Shown here: in pieces, positions 8,818-16,527 of the stretch
Position numbering within the stretch: position 1 is the stretch's first letter
Layout of the letters: each line of letters starts with the position of its first letter
Origin: an uncultured Oscillospiraceae bacterium
GTDB taxonomy: Bacteria; Bacillota; Clostridia; Oscillospirales; Acutalibacteraceae
Direction of reading: 5' to 3'
Assembly: GCA_900547095.1 (NCBI GenBank)
Contig: URFG01000004.1
Coordinates: 1-64,000 of the forward strand
DNA: 64,000 nucleotides
Notes under the pieces: model-generated
What the model saw: the letters and a program-made list of their open reading frames with translations, nothing else
Database searches by the model: none
Told to the model about the DNA's origin: nothing
Program-made: the position numbers and the translations under genes

Positions 8818-8845
8818 ATTATACCACTTTTCACGGCTTTTTCAA
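8818..8845 (-). promoter_or_regulatory. Promoter for HAD-GNAT/lipoprotein operon
   Basis: On the minus strand TTGAAA (8840-8845), a 16-base spacer and TATAAT (8818-8823). Transcription would begin about 8810, upstream of ATG 8783. It is divergent from, and within about 50 bp of, the pheST promoter. Confidence 0.65.
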
Positions 8846-8863
8846 TTCATTTTAAAAAAACAC

Positions 8864-8891
8864 TTGAAAATTATTTATGAAATGTTATAAT
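8864..8891 (+). promoter_or_regulatory. Promoter for pheST T-box transcript
   Basis: TTGAAA at 8864-8869, 16-base spacer, perfect TATAAT at 8886-8891, directly upstream of the T-box leader. Confidence 0.7.
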
Positions 8892-8899
8892 AATTCTAT

Positions 8900-9190
8900 A
8901 GATTATATTAAATGCTGTGATAAAGAAGAGTAAGCTTATATCCTCATTAAAGAGAGAGAGCGCCGCCGGCTGAAAGCGCTTTTATGCAAGGATTTTGCCG
9001 AAGTTCGCTTTTGAGCAGCGGCGCTGAAGCTTTTTATTAAAAAAAGTGCCGTAGGCGCCGCCGGGTTAAGGCTCCGTTACAGGCTTTTAAATTTAAGTGT
9101 TCCGATTAATTCGGAAAATGCGGGTGGTACCGCGGAGTGCTGATTTTAAAAGACTTCGTCCCTGATTTCAAGGATGTAAGTCTTTTTTTG
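8900..9190 (+). promoter_or_regulatory. T-box leader, phenylalanine-specific
   Basis: A tRNA-sensing leader that reads uncharged tRNA-Phe and controls read-through into pheST. The invariant T-box GGGTGGTACCGCG is present at 9122-9134. Upstream is a long GC-rich stem I region with paired CGCCGCCGG/GCAGCGGCG-type arms, and a TTC (Phe) codon at 9004-9006 lies in the distal part of stem I, where the specifier is expected. It ends in a transcription terminator at 9148-9189. The downstream genes are both phenylalanyl-tRNA synthetase subunits, which agrees with the specifier. Confidence 0.93.
9148..9189 (+). terminator. T-box regulated intrinsic terminator
   Basis: AAAAGACTT (9148-9156) pairs with AAGTCTTTT (9178-9186), with an inner TCC/GGA step, and runs into seven or more Ts. 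Formation should be prevented by the antiterminator built with the T-box when uncharged tRNA-Phe binds. Confidence 0.88.
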
Positions 9191-9220
9191 TTACTCTTTT
9201 TAAAATTCGGAGGGATAAAA

Positions 9221-10240
9221 ATGAAAGAAAAAATCGAAGCCTTGAGAAGCAAGGCAAAATCTGCTCTTGAAGCTTGCGACAGCGAGCAGGCTATAGAAGA
9301 ATTAAGAGTAAAATATCTCGGCAAAAAAGGCGAGCTTACTGCGCTTTTAAAGCAAATGGGTTCTCTTTCCGCTGAAGAAAGACCGGTTGTCGGTCAGCTT
9401 GTAAACGAGGCTAAGCAAAAGCTTGAAACCCTTATAGGAGAAAAGAAATCAGAGCTTAAAAGCAAAGCGGTCGAGATGAAATTAAAAGCCGAAACGGTGG
9501 ATATTTCCATGCCTGCAAAGGTGCATAAACCGGGCAAGCTTCATCCGCTTAACACCGTGCTTGAGGATATGATAGATATTTTTCGCTCAATGGGATTTGA
9601 CGTGCTTGACGGACCCGAGGTGGAAACCGACCATTATAATTTCGAGTGCTTGAACGTGCCTGCGGACCACCCCGCAAGGGATATGCAGGATACCTTTTAT
9701 TTAGGCGAAAACCTCCTTTTGAGAACGCAGACCTCCGCGGCGCAGATAAGAACTATGGAGCAAAGAAAGCCTCCTATCAGAATTATCTGCCCCGGAAGAG
9801 TTTTCAGAGCCGACGAGGTAGACGCGACCCATTCCCCCGTATTCCACCAGATAGAGGGACTTGTTGTGGATAAGGGAGTAACTATGTGCGACCTTAAAGG
9901 AGTTTTAGAGCAGTTCGCCCACGAGATTTACGGTCCTGAAACAAAGGTTAAATTCCGTCCGTCGTTTTTCCCGTTTACGGAGCCGTCGGTCGAAGTTGAC
10001 GTTACATGTTCGGAATGCGGAGGAAAAGGCTGCAGAGTCTGCAAGGGCAGCGGCTGGATAGAAATTCTCGGCGCCGGTATGGTCCACCCGAATGTGCTGA
10101 GAAGCTGCGGGATCGACCCTGAGGTTTATTCCGGATTTGCTTTCGGCATAGGTCTTGACAGAATTACTACAACAAGATATAAAATCAGCGATATAAGGCT
10201 CCTTTTTGAAAACGATAAGCGTTTTCTCGAGCAGTTTTGA
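9221..10240 (+). CDS. pheS: Phenylalanyl-tRNA synthetase, alpha subunit
   Basis: Catalytic subunit of the (alpha-beta)2 class II synthetase that charges tRNA-Phe. The 339-residue protein has an N-terminal coiled coil (about 1-85) and the class II core: motif 1 around FDVLDGPEVETDHYNFECLN, motif 2 with GRVFRADEVDATHSPVFHQIEG, and motif 3 GFAFGIGLDRITTTRY near the C-terminus. An insertion with paired cysteines (CSECGGKGCRVCKGSGW) lies between motifs 2 and 3, as in many Firmicute PheS. The start is ATG 9221 after CGGAGGGA; the longer frame beginning at 9137 runs through the T-box terminator and is not used. Regulated by the T-box. Confidence 0.97.
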   Translation: MKEKIEALRSKAKSALEACDSEQAIEELRVKYLGKKGELTALLKQMGSLSAEERPVVGQLVNEAKQKLETLIGEKKSELKSKAVEMKLKAETVDISMPAKVHKPGKLHPLNTVLEDMIDIFRSMGFDVLDGPEVETDHYNFECLNVPADHPARDMQDTFYLGENLLLRTQTSAAQIRTMEQRKPPIRIICPGRVFRADEVDATHSPVFHQIEGLVVDKGVTMCDLKGVLEQFAHEIYGPETKVKFRPSFFPFTEPSVEVDVTCSECGGKGCRVCKGSGWIEILGAGMVHPNVLRSCGIDPEVYSGFAFGIGLDRITTTRYKISDIRLLFENDKRFLEQF

Positions 10241-10257
10241 TTAAGGAGAGGAAAATT

Positions 10258-12648
10258 ATGAAAATATCTCTTAAAGCACTAGAATATTATGTAGATATAA
10301 ATGTTCCCGTAAAAGAGCTGTGCGATAAAATGATTATGGCAGGCTTTGAGGTTGAAAGCATAGAAAAGCAGGGCGAGAATATCAAAAATGTCGTCGCAGC
10401 TAAGATCACCAAAATAAAGCCCCACGAAAACAGCGATCATTTGCAGATATGCCAGATGGATATCGGCAAGGGCGATCCCGTGCAGATAGTCACAGGCGCG
10501 CAGAATATAAATGAGGGCGATATTGTTCCCGCCGCTCTTGACGACAGCTATCTGCCGAACGGGCAGCATATAAAGGCTGGTAAATTAAGAGGAGTGGACT
10601 CAAACGGAATGCTTTGCTCCGGCGAAGAGCTTTGCCTTACGGAGGAGGATTATGAGGGCGCCGGAGTTTACGGAATTCTCATTTTAAAGCCCGATGTTGT
10701 TCCGGGTACGGATATGCGCGAGGTATTGGGTCTTGACGATTATATAATAGACTTTAAGATCACCGCTAACCGCCCCGACTGCAACTGCTTTATCGGCGTT
10801 GCAAAGGAAATCGCGGTCGTGCTCGGCACAGAGTTCCGCGCTCCCGCTACCGACTATAAAACCATAAGCGAAAAAACATCCGATTATATCGATGTCGAGG
10901 TTAAAAATTATGACCTCTGCCCGAGGTATATCGGAAGAGTTGTAAGGAATTTAAGAATAAAGCCGTCGCCCGAATGGATGCAAAAGGCGATTTCGGCTTC
11001 GGGAATGCGCCCGATAAACAATATCGTAGATATCACGAACTTTGTAATGCTTGAAACCGGTCAGCCTATGCACGCGTTTAATTATGACGACCTTTCCGAC
11101 CGCCGAATAATAGTCCGCACGGCAGACAAGGGCGAAAAGATAACCACTCTTGACGGCAAGGATTATGATCTAAGCGAAGATATGCTCGTTATCGCAGACG
11201 GCGAAAAACCCTCCTGCCTTGCGGGAATTATGGGCGGAAAAGAAAGCGAAATAGAAGACGATACAAAAAACCTTTTCTTAGAGTCCGCAAAATTCCGCAG
11301 AGATAATATAAGGCACACGGGCAGAAAGCTCGGTGTCCGCACCGAAGCGAGCGGAAGATACGAGCGCGGGGTGGATATAAAGAACGTTGAGTTCGCTATG
11401 AACAGGGCGCTTAACCTTATATATACTCTTGACGCCGGCGATATCTGCGAAAATGCGCTTGACAGATATGAGTCGCTCCCCGAGGACAGAACCATTATCA
11501 CCACCGCAGAAGATATCACCGCACTTTTAGGTGTAAATATAAAGGAAGAAACGATAATTTCCATTCTTAACAGGCTCGGTCTTAAGACCGAGGCGGAAAA
11601 CGGTAAGCTCAAAGTTCTCGTGCCGTCTATCAGAGATGATGTCGAATCGAGAGCGGACCTTGCCGAAGAGGTTATGAGAATTTACGGTTATGACCATATC
11701 GTTTCCACTCCTATGCGCGGCGAGATCATAAGGGGTACAAAACTTCCTTCAAGGATTAATGACGATAAAATCAAAAAGCTTATGTGCGCTCTAGGAGCAT
11801 ACGAGATAACCACTTATTCGTTCATTCCGTCAAACGCGGCTGATACTTTAAAACTTTCTGCCGATGATCCGCGCAGAAATATGATAAAGATTTTAAATCC
11901 GCTCGGCGATGAATATTCCTGTATGAGAACTCAGCTTACAACAAGTATGCTCACCGTTCTTTCCACCAATATAAACAGAAAGATAACAGAGGGCAGATTT
12001 TTCGAGATAAGCAAGCGCTTTATAGCGCACGAGCTGCCTTTAAAGGAACAGCCCGACGAGCTCGGTACGATGTCGATAGGTATTTACGGAAAAGACGAGG
12101 ATTTCTTCACCCTTAAAGGTATAGTTGAGGAAATTATGAAGCTTTTCGGAGCTCACACGGAGTATATCCGCTCAAGCGAGCCGTATCTCCACCCCGGCAG
12201 ACAGGCTTACTGCCTTGCTAACAATAATAATATTGCGGTATTAGGCGAAGTCCACCCCGATGTTGCCGCAGCTTACGGTATTGAAACGCGCGTTTTAACA
12301 GCTGAAATAAAGCTTGATGAGCTTTATAAGATAAACAAGCGCAAAACAGTCTATAAGCCTCTTCCGAAATTCCCCGCAGTTGAGCGCGATTTCGCAATGC
12401 TCTGCGATATCGATCTTCCCGTAGGCGAGCTTTATAAGGCGATAGCTTCGGGTGCGGGCAGACTTCTTGAAAAAGCCGAACTTTTTGATGTTTATTCAGG
12501 CTCGCAGATCCCCGAGGGCAAAAAAAGCGTTGCTTACAGCGTGTTCTTAAGGAGCGCTGAATCGACCCTGTCGGAAGAAGAAATAGACCGCGTTACGGAA
12601 AAAATAATCTCAAAGCTTGAGCTTAAAGGTGCAACTTTAAGAAAATAA
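10258..12648 (+). CDS. pheT: Phenylalanyl-tRNA synthetase, beta subunit
   Basis: Structural and editing subunit of PheRS. The 796-residue protein has the usual bacterial domain chain: N-terminal tRNA-binding (EMAP-like) domain about 40-150, B3/B4 editing domain about 215-385, B5 domain about 400-475, core about 490-680, and the C-terminal FDX anticodon-binding domain about 705-796 (KFPAVERDFAML). The start is ATG 10258 (MKISLKALEYYV) with AGGAGAGG upstream; the gap to pheS is 17 bases. Same T-box control as pheS. Confidence 0.97.
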   Translation: MKISLKALEYYVDINVPVKELCDKMIMAGFEVESIEKQGENIKNVVAAKITKIKPHENSDHLQICQMDIGKGDPVQIVTGAQNINEGDIVPAALDDSYLPNGQHIKAGKLRGVDSNGMLCSGEELCLTEEDYEGAGVYGILILKPDVVPGTDMREVLGLDDYIIDFKITANRPDCNCFIGVAKEIAVVLGTEFRAPATDYKTISEKTSDYIDVEVKNYDLCPRYIGRVVRNLRIKPSPEWMQKAISASGMRPINNIVDITNFVMLETGQPMHAFNYDDLSDRRIIVRTADKGEKITTLDGKDYDLSEDMLVIADGEKPSCLAGIMGGKESEIEDDTKNLFLESAKFRRDNIRHTGRKLGVRTEASGRYERGVDIKNVEFAMNRALNLIYTLDAGDICENALDRYESLPEDRTIITTAEDITALLGVNIKEETIISILNRLGLKTEAENGKLKVLVPSIRDDVESRADLAEEVMRIYGYDHIVSTPMRGEIIRGTKLPSRINDDKIKKLMCALGAYEITTYSFIPSNAADTLKLSADDPRRNMIKILNPLGDEYSCMRTQLTTSMLTVLSTNINRKITEGRFFEISKRFIAHELPLKEQPDELGTMSIGIYGKDEDFFTLKGIVEEIMKLFGAHTEYIRSSEPYLHPGRQAYCLANNNNIAVLGEVHPDVAAAYGIETRVLTAEIKLDELYKINKRKTVYKPLPKFPAVERDFAMLCDIDLPVGELYKAIASGAGRLLEKAELFDVYSGSQIPEGKKSVAYSVFLRSAESTLSEEEIDRVTEKIISKLELKGATLRK

Positions 12649-12651
12649 TGC

Positions 12652-12680
12652 TTGAACTTTTTTAAAAAGAGGTATAAAAT
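12652..12680 (+). promoter_or_regulatory. Possible promoter for ireB
   Basis: TTGAAC at 12652-12657 and TAAAAT at 12675-12680 with a 17-base spacer, just after the pheT stop. It would let ireB be transcribed independently of the phenylalanine T-box. Confidence 0.4.
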
Positions 12681-12702
12681 ATTTAAAAGAGAGGTGCTTG
12701 TT

Positions 12703-12948
12703 ATGAATGACCAGACTATGACTTTTTCCCTCGGCGATCAGACCGAGCAGGAAATCCGCAGGATCTTGACCGAAGTGTATAATGCTTTAAAGGAAAAAGG
12801 ATACAATCCGATAAATCAGATAGTGGGATATATTCTCTCTGAGGATCCTACGTATATTACCACGCATAATAACGCCCGAAGTCTTATAAGAAAGATCGAC
12901 CGCGATCTTCTGTTGCAGACTATCGTTAAGTATTATCTCGCAGGTTGA
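12703..12948 (+). CDS. ireB: IreB family regulatory phosphoprotein (UPF0297)
   Basis: Small cytosolic protein of 81 residues, full family length. In Enterococcus IreB is phosphorylated by the PASTA kinase IreK and affects cephalosporin tolerance. The signature GYNPINQIVGYILSEDPTYITTHNNAR, and the following RKIDRDLL, are strongly conserved in the family. The start is ATG 12703 with AGAGAGGTG upstream; the open frame back to 12652 is not coding. In most Firmicutes ireB lies with ruvX/yqgF and a DUF1292 gene; here it follows pheT and is immediately terminated. Confidence 0.95.
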   Translation: MNDQTMTFSLGDQTEQEIRRILTEVYNALKEKGYNPINQIVGYILSEDPTYITTHNNARSLIRKIDRDLLLQTIVKYYLAG

Positions 12949-13006
12949 GAAAAAGCATAAACCCTCTGGCCCCGGACTCAGAGGAAGGCAGAGTAAGTCA
13001 AATTTA

Positions 13007-13040
13007 AAATGCTCCCGATTTTATCGGGAGCATTTATTTT
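13007..13040. terminator. Bidirectional intrinsic terminator
   Basis: AAATGCTCCCGAT/ATCGGGAGCATTT with a four-base loop, followed on the plus side by TATTTTATTTTT and on the minus side by an A/T-rich tract. It separates ireB (+) from the long polysaccharide operon (-). Confidence 0.88.
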
Positions 13041-13155
13041 ATTTTTCCGCTGTCATTTCCGGTTTTGCGGTTTCATCGGGAATTCGCTTTCTGCAGGCAG
13101 AAAATGAAAATAATATAAGCAAACAAAGCAAAAATGCAATGATTTTTTTACTCAT
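13039..13155 (-). CDS. 38-residue lipoprotein, last gene of the glycan operon
   Basis: An overlooked small gene. From ATG 13155 it encodes 38 residues: a basic start (MSKK), a hydrophobic stretch of about 14 residues (IIAFLLCLLILFSF), the lipobox FSAC with Cys at about residue 21, then a short polar tail (RKRIPDETAKPEMTAEK) and TAA. The start overlaps the stop of the upstream gene (ATGAGTAA), and AAGGAG sits 10 bases before it inside that gene, so translation is coupled. It ends at the shared terminator. The mature peptide would be only about 18 residues; small lipoprotein of unknown function. Confidence 0.72.
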   Translation of the reverse strand: MSKKIIAFLLCLLILFSFSACRKRIPDETAKPEMTAEK

Positions 13156-14299
13156 CGATTCCAAGCTCCTTTATAAGTTTCGTGACATTCTGCCGTTTTT
13201 CTTCCGTTACGGCGGAATTTGCCTTTAATTCTTTAACATATCTTCCGACTCTTCTGTCGGTCAGCACCTTTACCCACCGCTTGACTTCATAATAGGGCAA
13301 GAGCCATTTGTGCTTTTTAAGCGCAGGATAAGTGTTTGCAAGAAGTTTTGCGGATACGAATATCCTCGAAAATACCGCGCCCGATTTCCCTCCGTGCTGC
13401 GCCTGATTAATAAGCGCCTGATTTTCTCTTGAGCCGTAAATACTTCCGTTTAAAATAAAATCTTCAAGATCTAAGGCCGTGTCCGTGTAAGGCGCGCCGT
13501 CAAACCAGGAAAAACTAAGCTCTTTCGCTCCTTTTTCGAATTTATCGAGCCCGCCGGATTTTAGCAGTGCGTTTCTTTTATCGGCGTTAAATTCCACGCT
13601 TTTATTAAGTATATATAAATCGGCAAAAGGCCTTATCCCGCAGCCGCCCGTGGTGATATGCTTTGCCATGTGTGCAAGATGATAATAATAAAAGTATTCA
13701 TCTTTCATAAGATATCTGTGATTTTGGTCTGAAACAGAGTTTTCAAAAATATCCGTAAGCGGTTTTTCTATCTTCCCTATCCTGTTTTCCTCGATAAGCG
13801 AGAAATGAAGCTCCAAAGTGATATTTTCGGGACTTATAAACACATCCTCGTGCGAGCCGCTTGTTTTGAATTTAAACCCGTTTTCTTTAAGTAACACTGT
13901 AGCAGTCTTTAAGCTTTCGGGTCTTATAAGAATATCGAGATCGCACTTTGTCCGCATAAGGCTTTCGGGATAAAGATTTTCAAGAATCAGCCCTTTTAAG
14001 GGGATATAATCAATTCCGTTTTCATCAAAGAGCGCAGAAACCTGCGAATAAGTATATTTCTGCACCGTTTGATAATATTTCGCGCTCGCGGCGGATCTTT
14101 TGAATTTTTCTGAAATTTCACCGCTCACACCCGAAATTTTAAGAGCCGAGTAAGCCGCGGGAATAAGCGCGTGCGCCTTGGCGGCAAAGCTAAGCTCGGA
14201 TAAAAAAGCGTCGTCGATCAGAGTTTTATCAAACTCGAACTTTTCGCCTTTAAACTGCGACCTTAAATAGCCTATTAAAAATTCATATACGGGTTTCAA
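13148..14299 (-). CDS. Nucleotidyltransferase-family protein (NTP_transf_5-like)
   Basis: A 383-residue protein resembling the uncharacterised nucleotidyltransferase family PF14907. After a helical N-terminus (about 1-95) comes the domain core: YIPLKGLILENLYPESLMRTKCDLDILI, where KG and the DLDIL acidic pair (about residues 100-130) match the minimal nucleotidyltransferase GS/KG...DxD pattern, then a strand ending LELHFSL. The start is TTG 14299 (KPVYEF), with GGAGAAAAG upstream and the GNAT stop overlapping by 4 bases. Members are often found in polysaccharide loci; the substrate is unknown. It precedes the small lipoprotein gene. Confidence 0.75.
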   Translation of the reverse strand: MKPVYEFLIGYLRSQFKGEKFEFDKTLIDDAFLSELSFAAKAHALIPAAYSALKISGVSGEISEKFKRSAASAKYYQTVQKYTYSQVSALFDENGIDYIPLKGLILENLYPESLMRTKCDLDILIRPESLKTATVLLKENGFKFKTSGSHEDVFISPENITLELHFSLIEENRIGKIEKPLTDIFENSVSDQNHRYLMKDEYFYYYHLAHMAKHITTGGCGIRPFADLYILNKSVEFNADKRNALLKSGGLDKFEKGAKELSFSWFDGAPYTDTALDLEDFILNGSIYGSRENQALINQAQHGGKSGAVFSRIFVSAKLLANTYPALKKHKWLLPYYEVKRWVKVLTDRRVGRYVKELKANSAVTEEKRQNVTKLIKELGIDE

Positions 14300-14799
14300 T
14301 TCTTTTCTCCGTTTTCATAAATGATCTTAAACATTTTTACATTCTTTTCAAGCCCCGGGATATAAACTTCCTTGAATTCATCGGTTATCTTCACTCCGCA
14401 GGAGCCGTAAGCTTTCATACTTGCAATATTATCTTCCCTGATATAGCTTACCATTCTTTTAAAGCCGAGCCTTTCTCCCTCCGCAAGACCTGCTTTTATC
14501 GCCAGCTTTGCATATCCTTTTCCGCAGAATTCCGAGCATATTGCACAGGCAAGCTCATAATCGGAGCCATCGGGATTAATATAAAGGTGGCCGACCTTTT
14601 TATTAAGCTCATTTTCTATAATATAGATTTTTCTCTTTTCTTTTAAAGCGGCATTTTTCACCGCCCCGTAAAAAAACTTTTCAAGGTTTTTTCTTTCGGG
14701 CTTGTCCGCCCCCCCTGCCCAGAAAATATTGAAATCTTCTGATTTAAGTTTAAAGAAAAACTCAAAATCATCATTTTTTGCAAGTCTGATCGTTACCAT
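14296..14799 (-). CDS. GNAT family N-acetyltransferase
   Basis: A 167-residue single-domain acetyl-CoA-dependent acyltransferase. The GNAT fold is shown by the N-terminal VTIRLAKNDDFEFFFKLK, a central strand KVGHLYINPDG, the acetyl-CoA loop FCGKGYAKLAIKAGL and the C-terminal DNIASMKAYGSCGVK. Its position directly after neuB and before an NTP_transf_5 gene suggests it modifies a sugar or amino-sugar in the glycan pathway, similar in role to sugar O/N-acetyltransferases such as PseH or NeuD, but no substrate can be read from sequence. Start ATG 14799 with GAGGTG. Confidence 0.85.
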   Translation of the reverse strand: MVTIRLAKNDDFEFFFKLKSEDFNIFWAGGADKPERKNLEKFFYGAVKNAALKEKRKIYIIENELNKKVGHLYINPDGSDYELACAICSEFCGKGYAKLAIKAGLAEGERLGFKRMVSYIREDNIASMKAYGSCGVKITDEFKEVYIPGLEKNVKMFKIIYENGEKN

Positions 14800-14811
14800 T
14801 TTGCACCTCGA

Positions 14812-15813
14812 TTAAAGAGTAATTCCGCAGTCTGCTTTAAAGTCAGCTTCTGCCTTTTTGCCGATAACATTATCCCAATCTATTGCAAGCAGACCGGTAT
14901 CGTTTCTCTTGACGCATAAGTTATCGGGTGAAAAAACATCGCCTTTTTTGATATCCGATCTTGCAACGATTCTTTTTGTTACAACTTTTTTTATTTCCTT
15001 TTCGGCGGCCGTAGGCTTTTTTTCTTTACTGCCGAGCGCAATTTCCACGTTTCTTATTTCCTGCGTCATTTTTTTAAACTCCGCAGGCTCTGTGCTCGCC
15101 TTATGATCGGGGCCCGGCATAGAGCTGTCAAGCGTGAAGTGCTTTTCTATCACCTCGGCTCCGAGCGCGACCGCCGCAACGGCGACCTCGCCGCCTAAGG
15201 TGTGGTCGGAATAGCCCACTTTAAAGCCGAATTCTTCTTTTAATGTAAGCATAGCCTTTAAGTTTACATCATTAAAGGGAGTAGGATAATTTGTGGTGCA
15301 GTGAAGCAGAGTGATATCATCACAGCCGCCGTCTTTAAGTGCTTTTACAGAGATCCTCACCTGCTCTGCGGTGCTCATACCCGTGCTTAATATAACGGGC
15401 ATTTTTTTGCTTCCCATATATCTTAAAAAGGGGATATTGCATATATCGCCCGAGCCTATTTTTATAAAAGGAATTCCTAGATCTATCAGAAAATCAAGGC
15501 TTTCGGGCTCGTCTGCCGTGGAAGCAAAAGTGATACCTATTTCATCGCAGTGCGCTTTTATTTTTTTAAAATCATCATATTTTAGCTCCAGCTTTTTTAG
15601 CATATCAAACTGCGATTCTTGCTTTTTTGTGTTTTCAGCCTGATACTTCGCCTGACCTACCGACCTTGTGATAAGAGCCTCTGTCTTCCAGGTTTGGAAT
15701 TTTACTATATCGGCTCCGGCCTCTTTTGCGGCGTCGCAAAGCTTTAAGGCTGTTGAAAGCTCGCCGTTATGATTTATGCCTGCCTCGGCGATTATAAGAC
15801 ATTTATTTTTCAT
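14812..15813 (-). CDS. neuB: N-acetylneuraminate (or related nonulosonate) synthase
   Basis: Condenses phosphoenolpyruvate with ManNAc (or a 6-deoxy diamino-mannose analogue) to form a nonulosonic acid. The 333-residue protein shows the NeuB TIM barrel: IAEAGINHNGELSTALKL, VKFQTWK, FIKIGSGD, the LSTGMST motif, HCTTNYPTPF and GYSDHTLGGEVAVAAVALGAEVIEKHFTLDSSMPGPDHKAS, and ends with a SAF (antifreeze-like) domain from about residue 275. The start is ATG 15813 with AAGGAG; it overlaps the neuA stop by 11 bases. With neuC and neuA it forms a complete UDP-GlcNAc to CMP-sugar route. Neu5Ac and legionaminic acid cannot be separated from sequence alone. Confidence 0.93.
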   Translation of the reverse strand: MKNKCLIIAEAGINHNGELSTALKLCDAAKEAGADIVKFQTWKTEALITRSVGQAKYQAENTKKQESQFDMLKKLELKYDDFKKIKAHCDEIGITFASTADEPESLDFLIDLGIPFIKIGSGDICNIPFLRYMGSKKMPVILSTGMSTAEQVRISVKALKDGGCDDITLLHCTTNYPTPFNDVNLKAMLTLKEEFGFKVGYSDHTLGGEVAVAAVALGAEVIEKHFTLDSSMPGPDHKASTEPAEFKKMTQEIRNVEIALGSKEKKPTAAEKEIKKVVTKRIVARSDIKKGDVFSPDNLCVKRNDTGLLAIDWDNVIGKKAEADFKADCGITL

Positions 15814-16513
15814 CTTTTTTCTCCTTTGAATCAAGAAGCGCCTGCGCCATATAAAAATCCGTCAGATCGTCAATATCTATGCTTGATGATTTATCCATTT
15901 TGTAAGCTACACACCGCTCGTTATAAAAATCGAAATCGGGATCGGCAATATCCTTTGTTTTAACTATGTAGATAGCGCCGTTTTCCCTGTAGTGCTTTTT
16001 AAGCTCCTGTCTTCTGCAGTCTTTATAGAGCGAATGTGAAAAATCGGTCATAAAATCGGTGTTTTCAAGCTCAAAGCACCACTGAACGGGGTGATCGGTT
16101 TCCGTCACCGAAGTGAGGCTTAAGGCATTGTTTTTCTTAAAAAGCTCAAAGGCGTTCTTTATATCAGAAGCTGTCCTTAAAGGCGAGGTGGGCTGAAGCA
16201 AAACGCAATAATCGAATTTTTTCCCGATATTTTCATATTTTTTTAAAACTTCTCTTACAGCGTCCCAGGTGGAAGAACTGTCGGAGGAATTTTCGGGCTC
16301 TCTTAAAAAAGGCTCGTCTGCTCCGGCATTTTTTGCGATATTTAAATATTTTTCAGAATCGGTAGAAACGTGCACCGTGTCGAAAATCTTTGAATTTATC
16401 GCCGCCTCTATGGTATAGACCATAAGCGGCTTATCTTTAAGCTCTAAAATATTTTTATCCTTCAGCCCTTTTGAGCCGCTTCTTGCAGGAATTATCGCAA
16501 TGGCTTTTTCCAA
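15803..16513 (-). CDS. neuA: CMP-nonulosonate (acylneuraminate) cytidylyltransferase
   Basis: Activates the nonulosonic acid with CTP to give the CMP-sugar donor. The 236-residue protein has the family's CTP-binding N-terminus IIPARSGSKGLKDKNI (residues about 7-22), LLQPTSPLRTASDI, and the DIDDLTDF metal motif near the C-terminus. It is shorter than E. coli NeuA, with no C-terminal esterase domain. The start is TTG 16513 with AAGGGGAAA upstream. It is flanked by neuC (14 bases) and overlaps neuB by 11 bases. Confidence 0.93.
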   Translation of the reverse strand: MEKAIAIIPARSGSKGLKDKNILELKDKPLMVYTIEAAINSKIFDTVHVSTDSEKYLNIAKNAGADEPFLREPENSSDSSSTWDAVREVLKKYENIGKKFDYCVLLQPTSPLRTASDIKNAFELFKKNNALSLTSVTETDHPVQWCFELENTDFMTDFSHSLYKDCRRQELKKHYRENGAIYIVKTKDIADPDFDFYNERCVAYKMDKSSSIDIDDLTDFYMAQALLDSKEKKDEK

Positions 16514-16527
16514 TTTATTTTCCCCTT

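Noticed and set aside
8940..9130. A tRNA gene in the GC-rich stretch before pheS
   Set aside because: The pairing and the GGGTGGTACCGCG motif define a T-box leader; no acceptor stem or T-loop is present.
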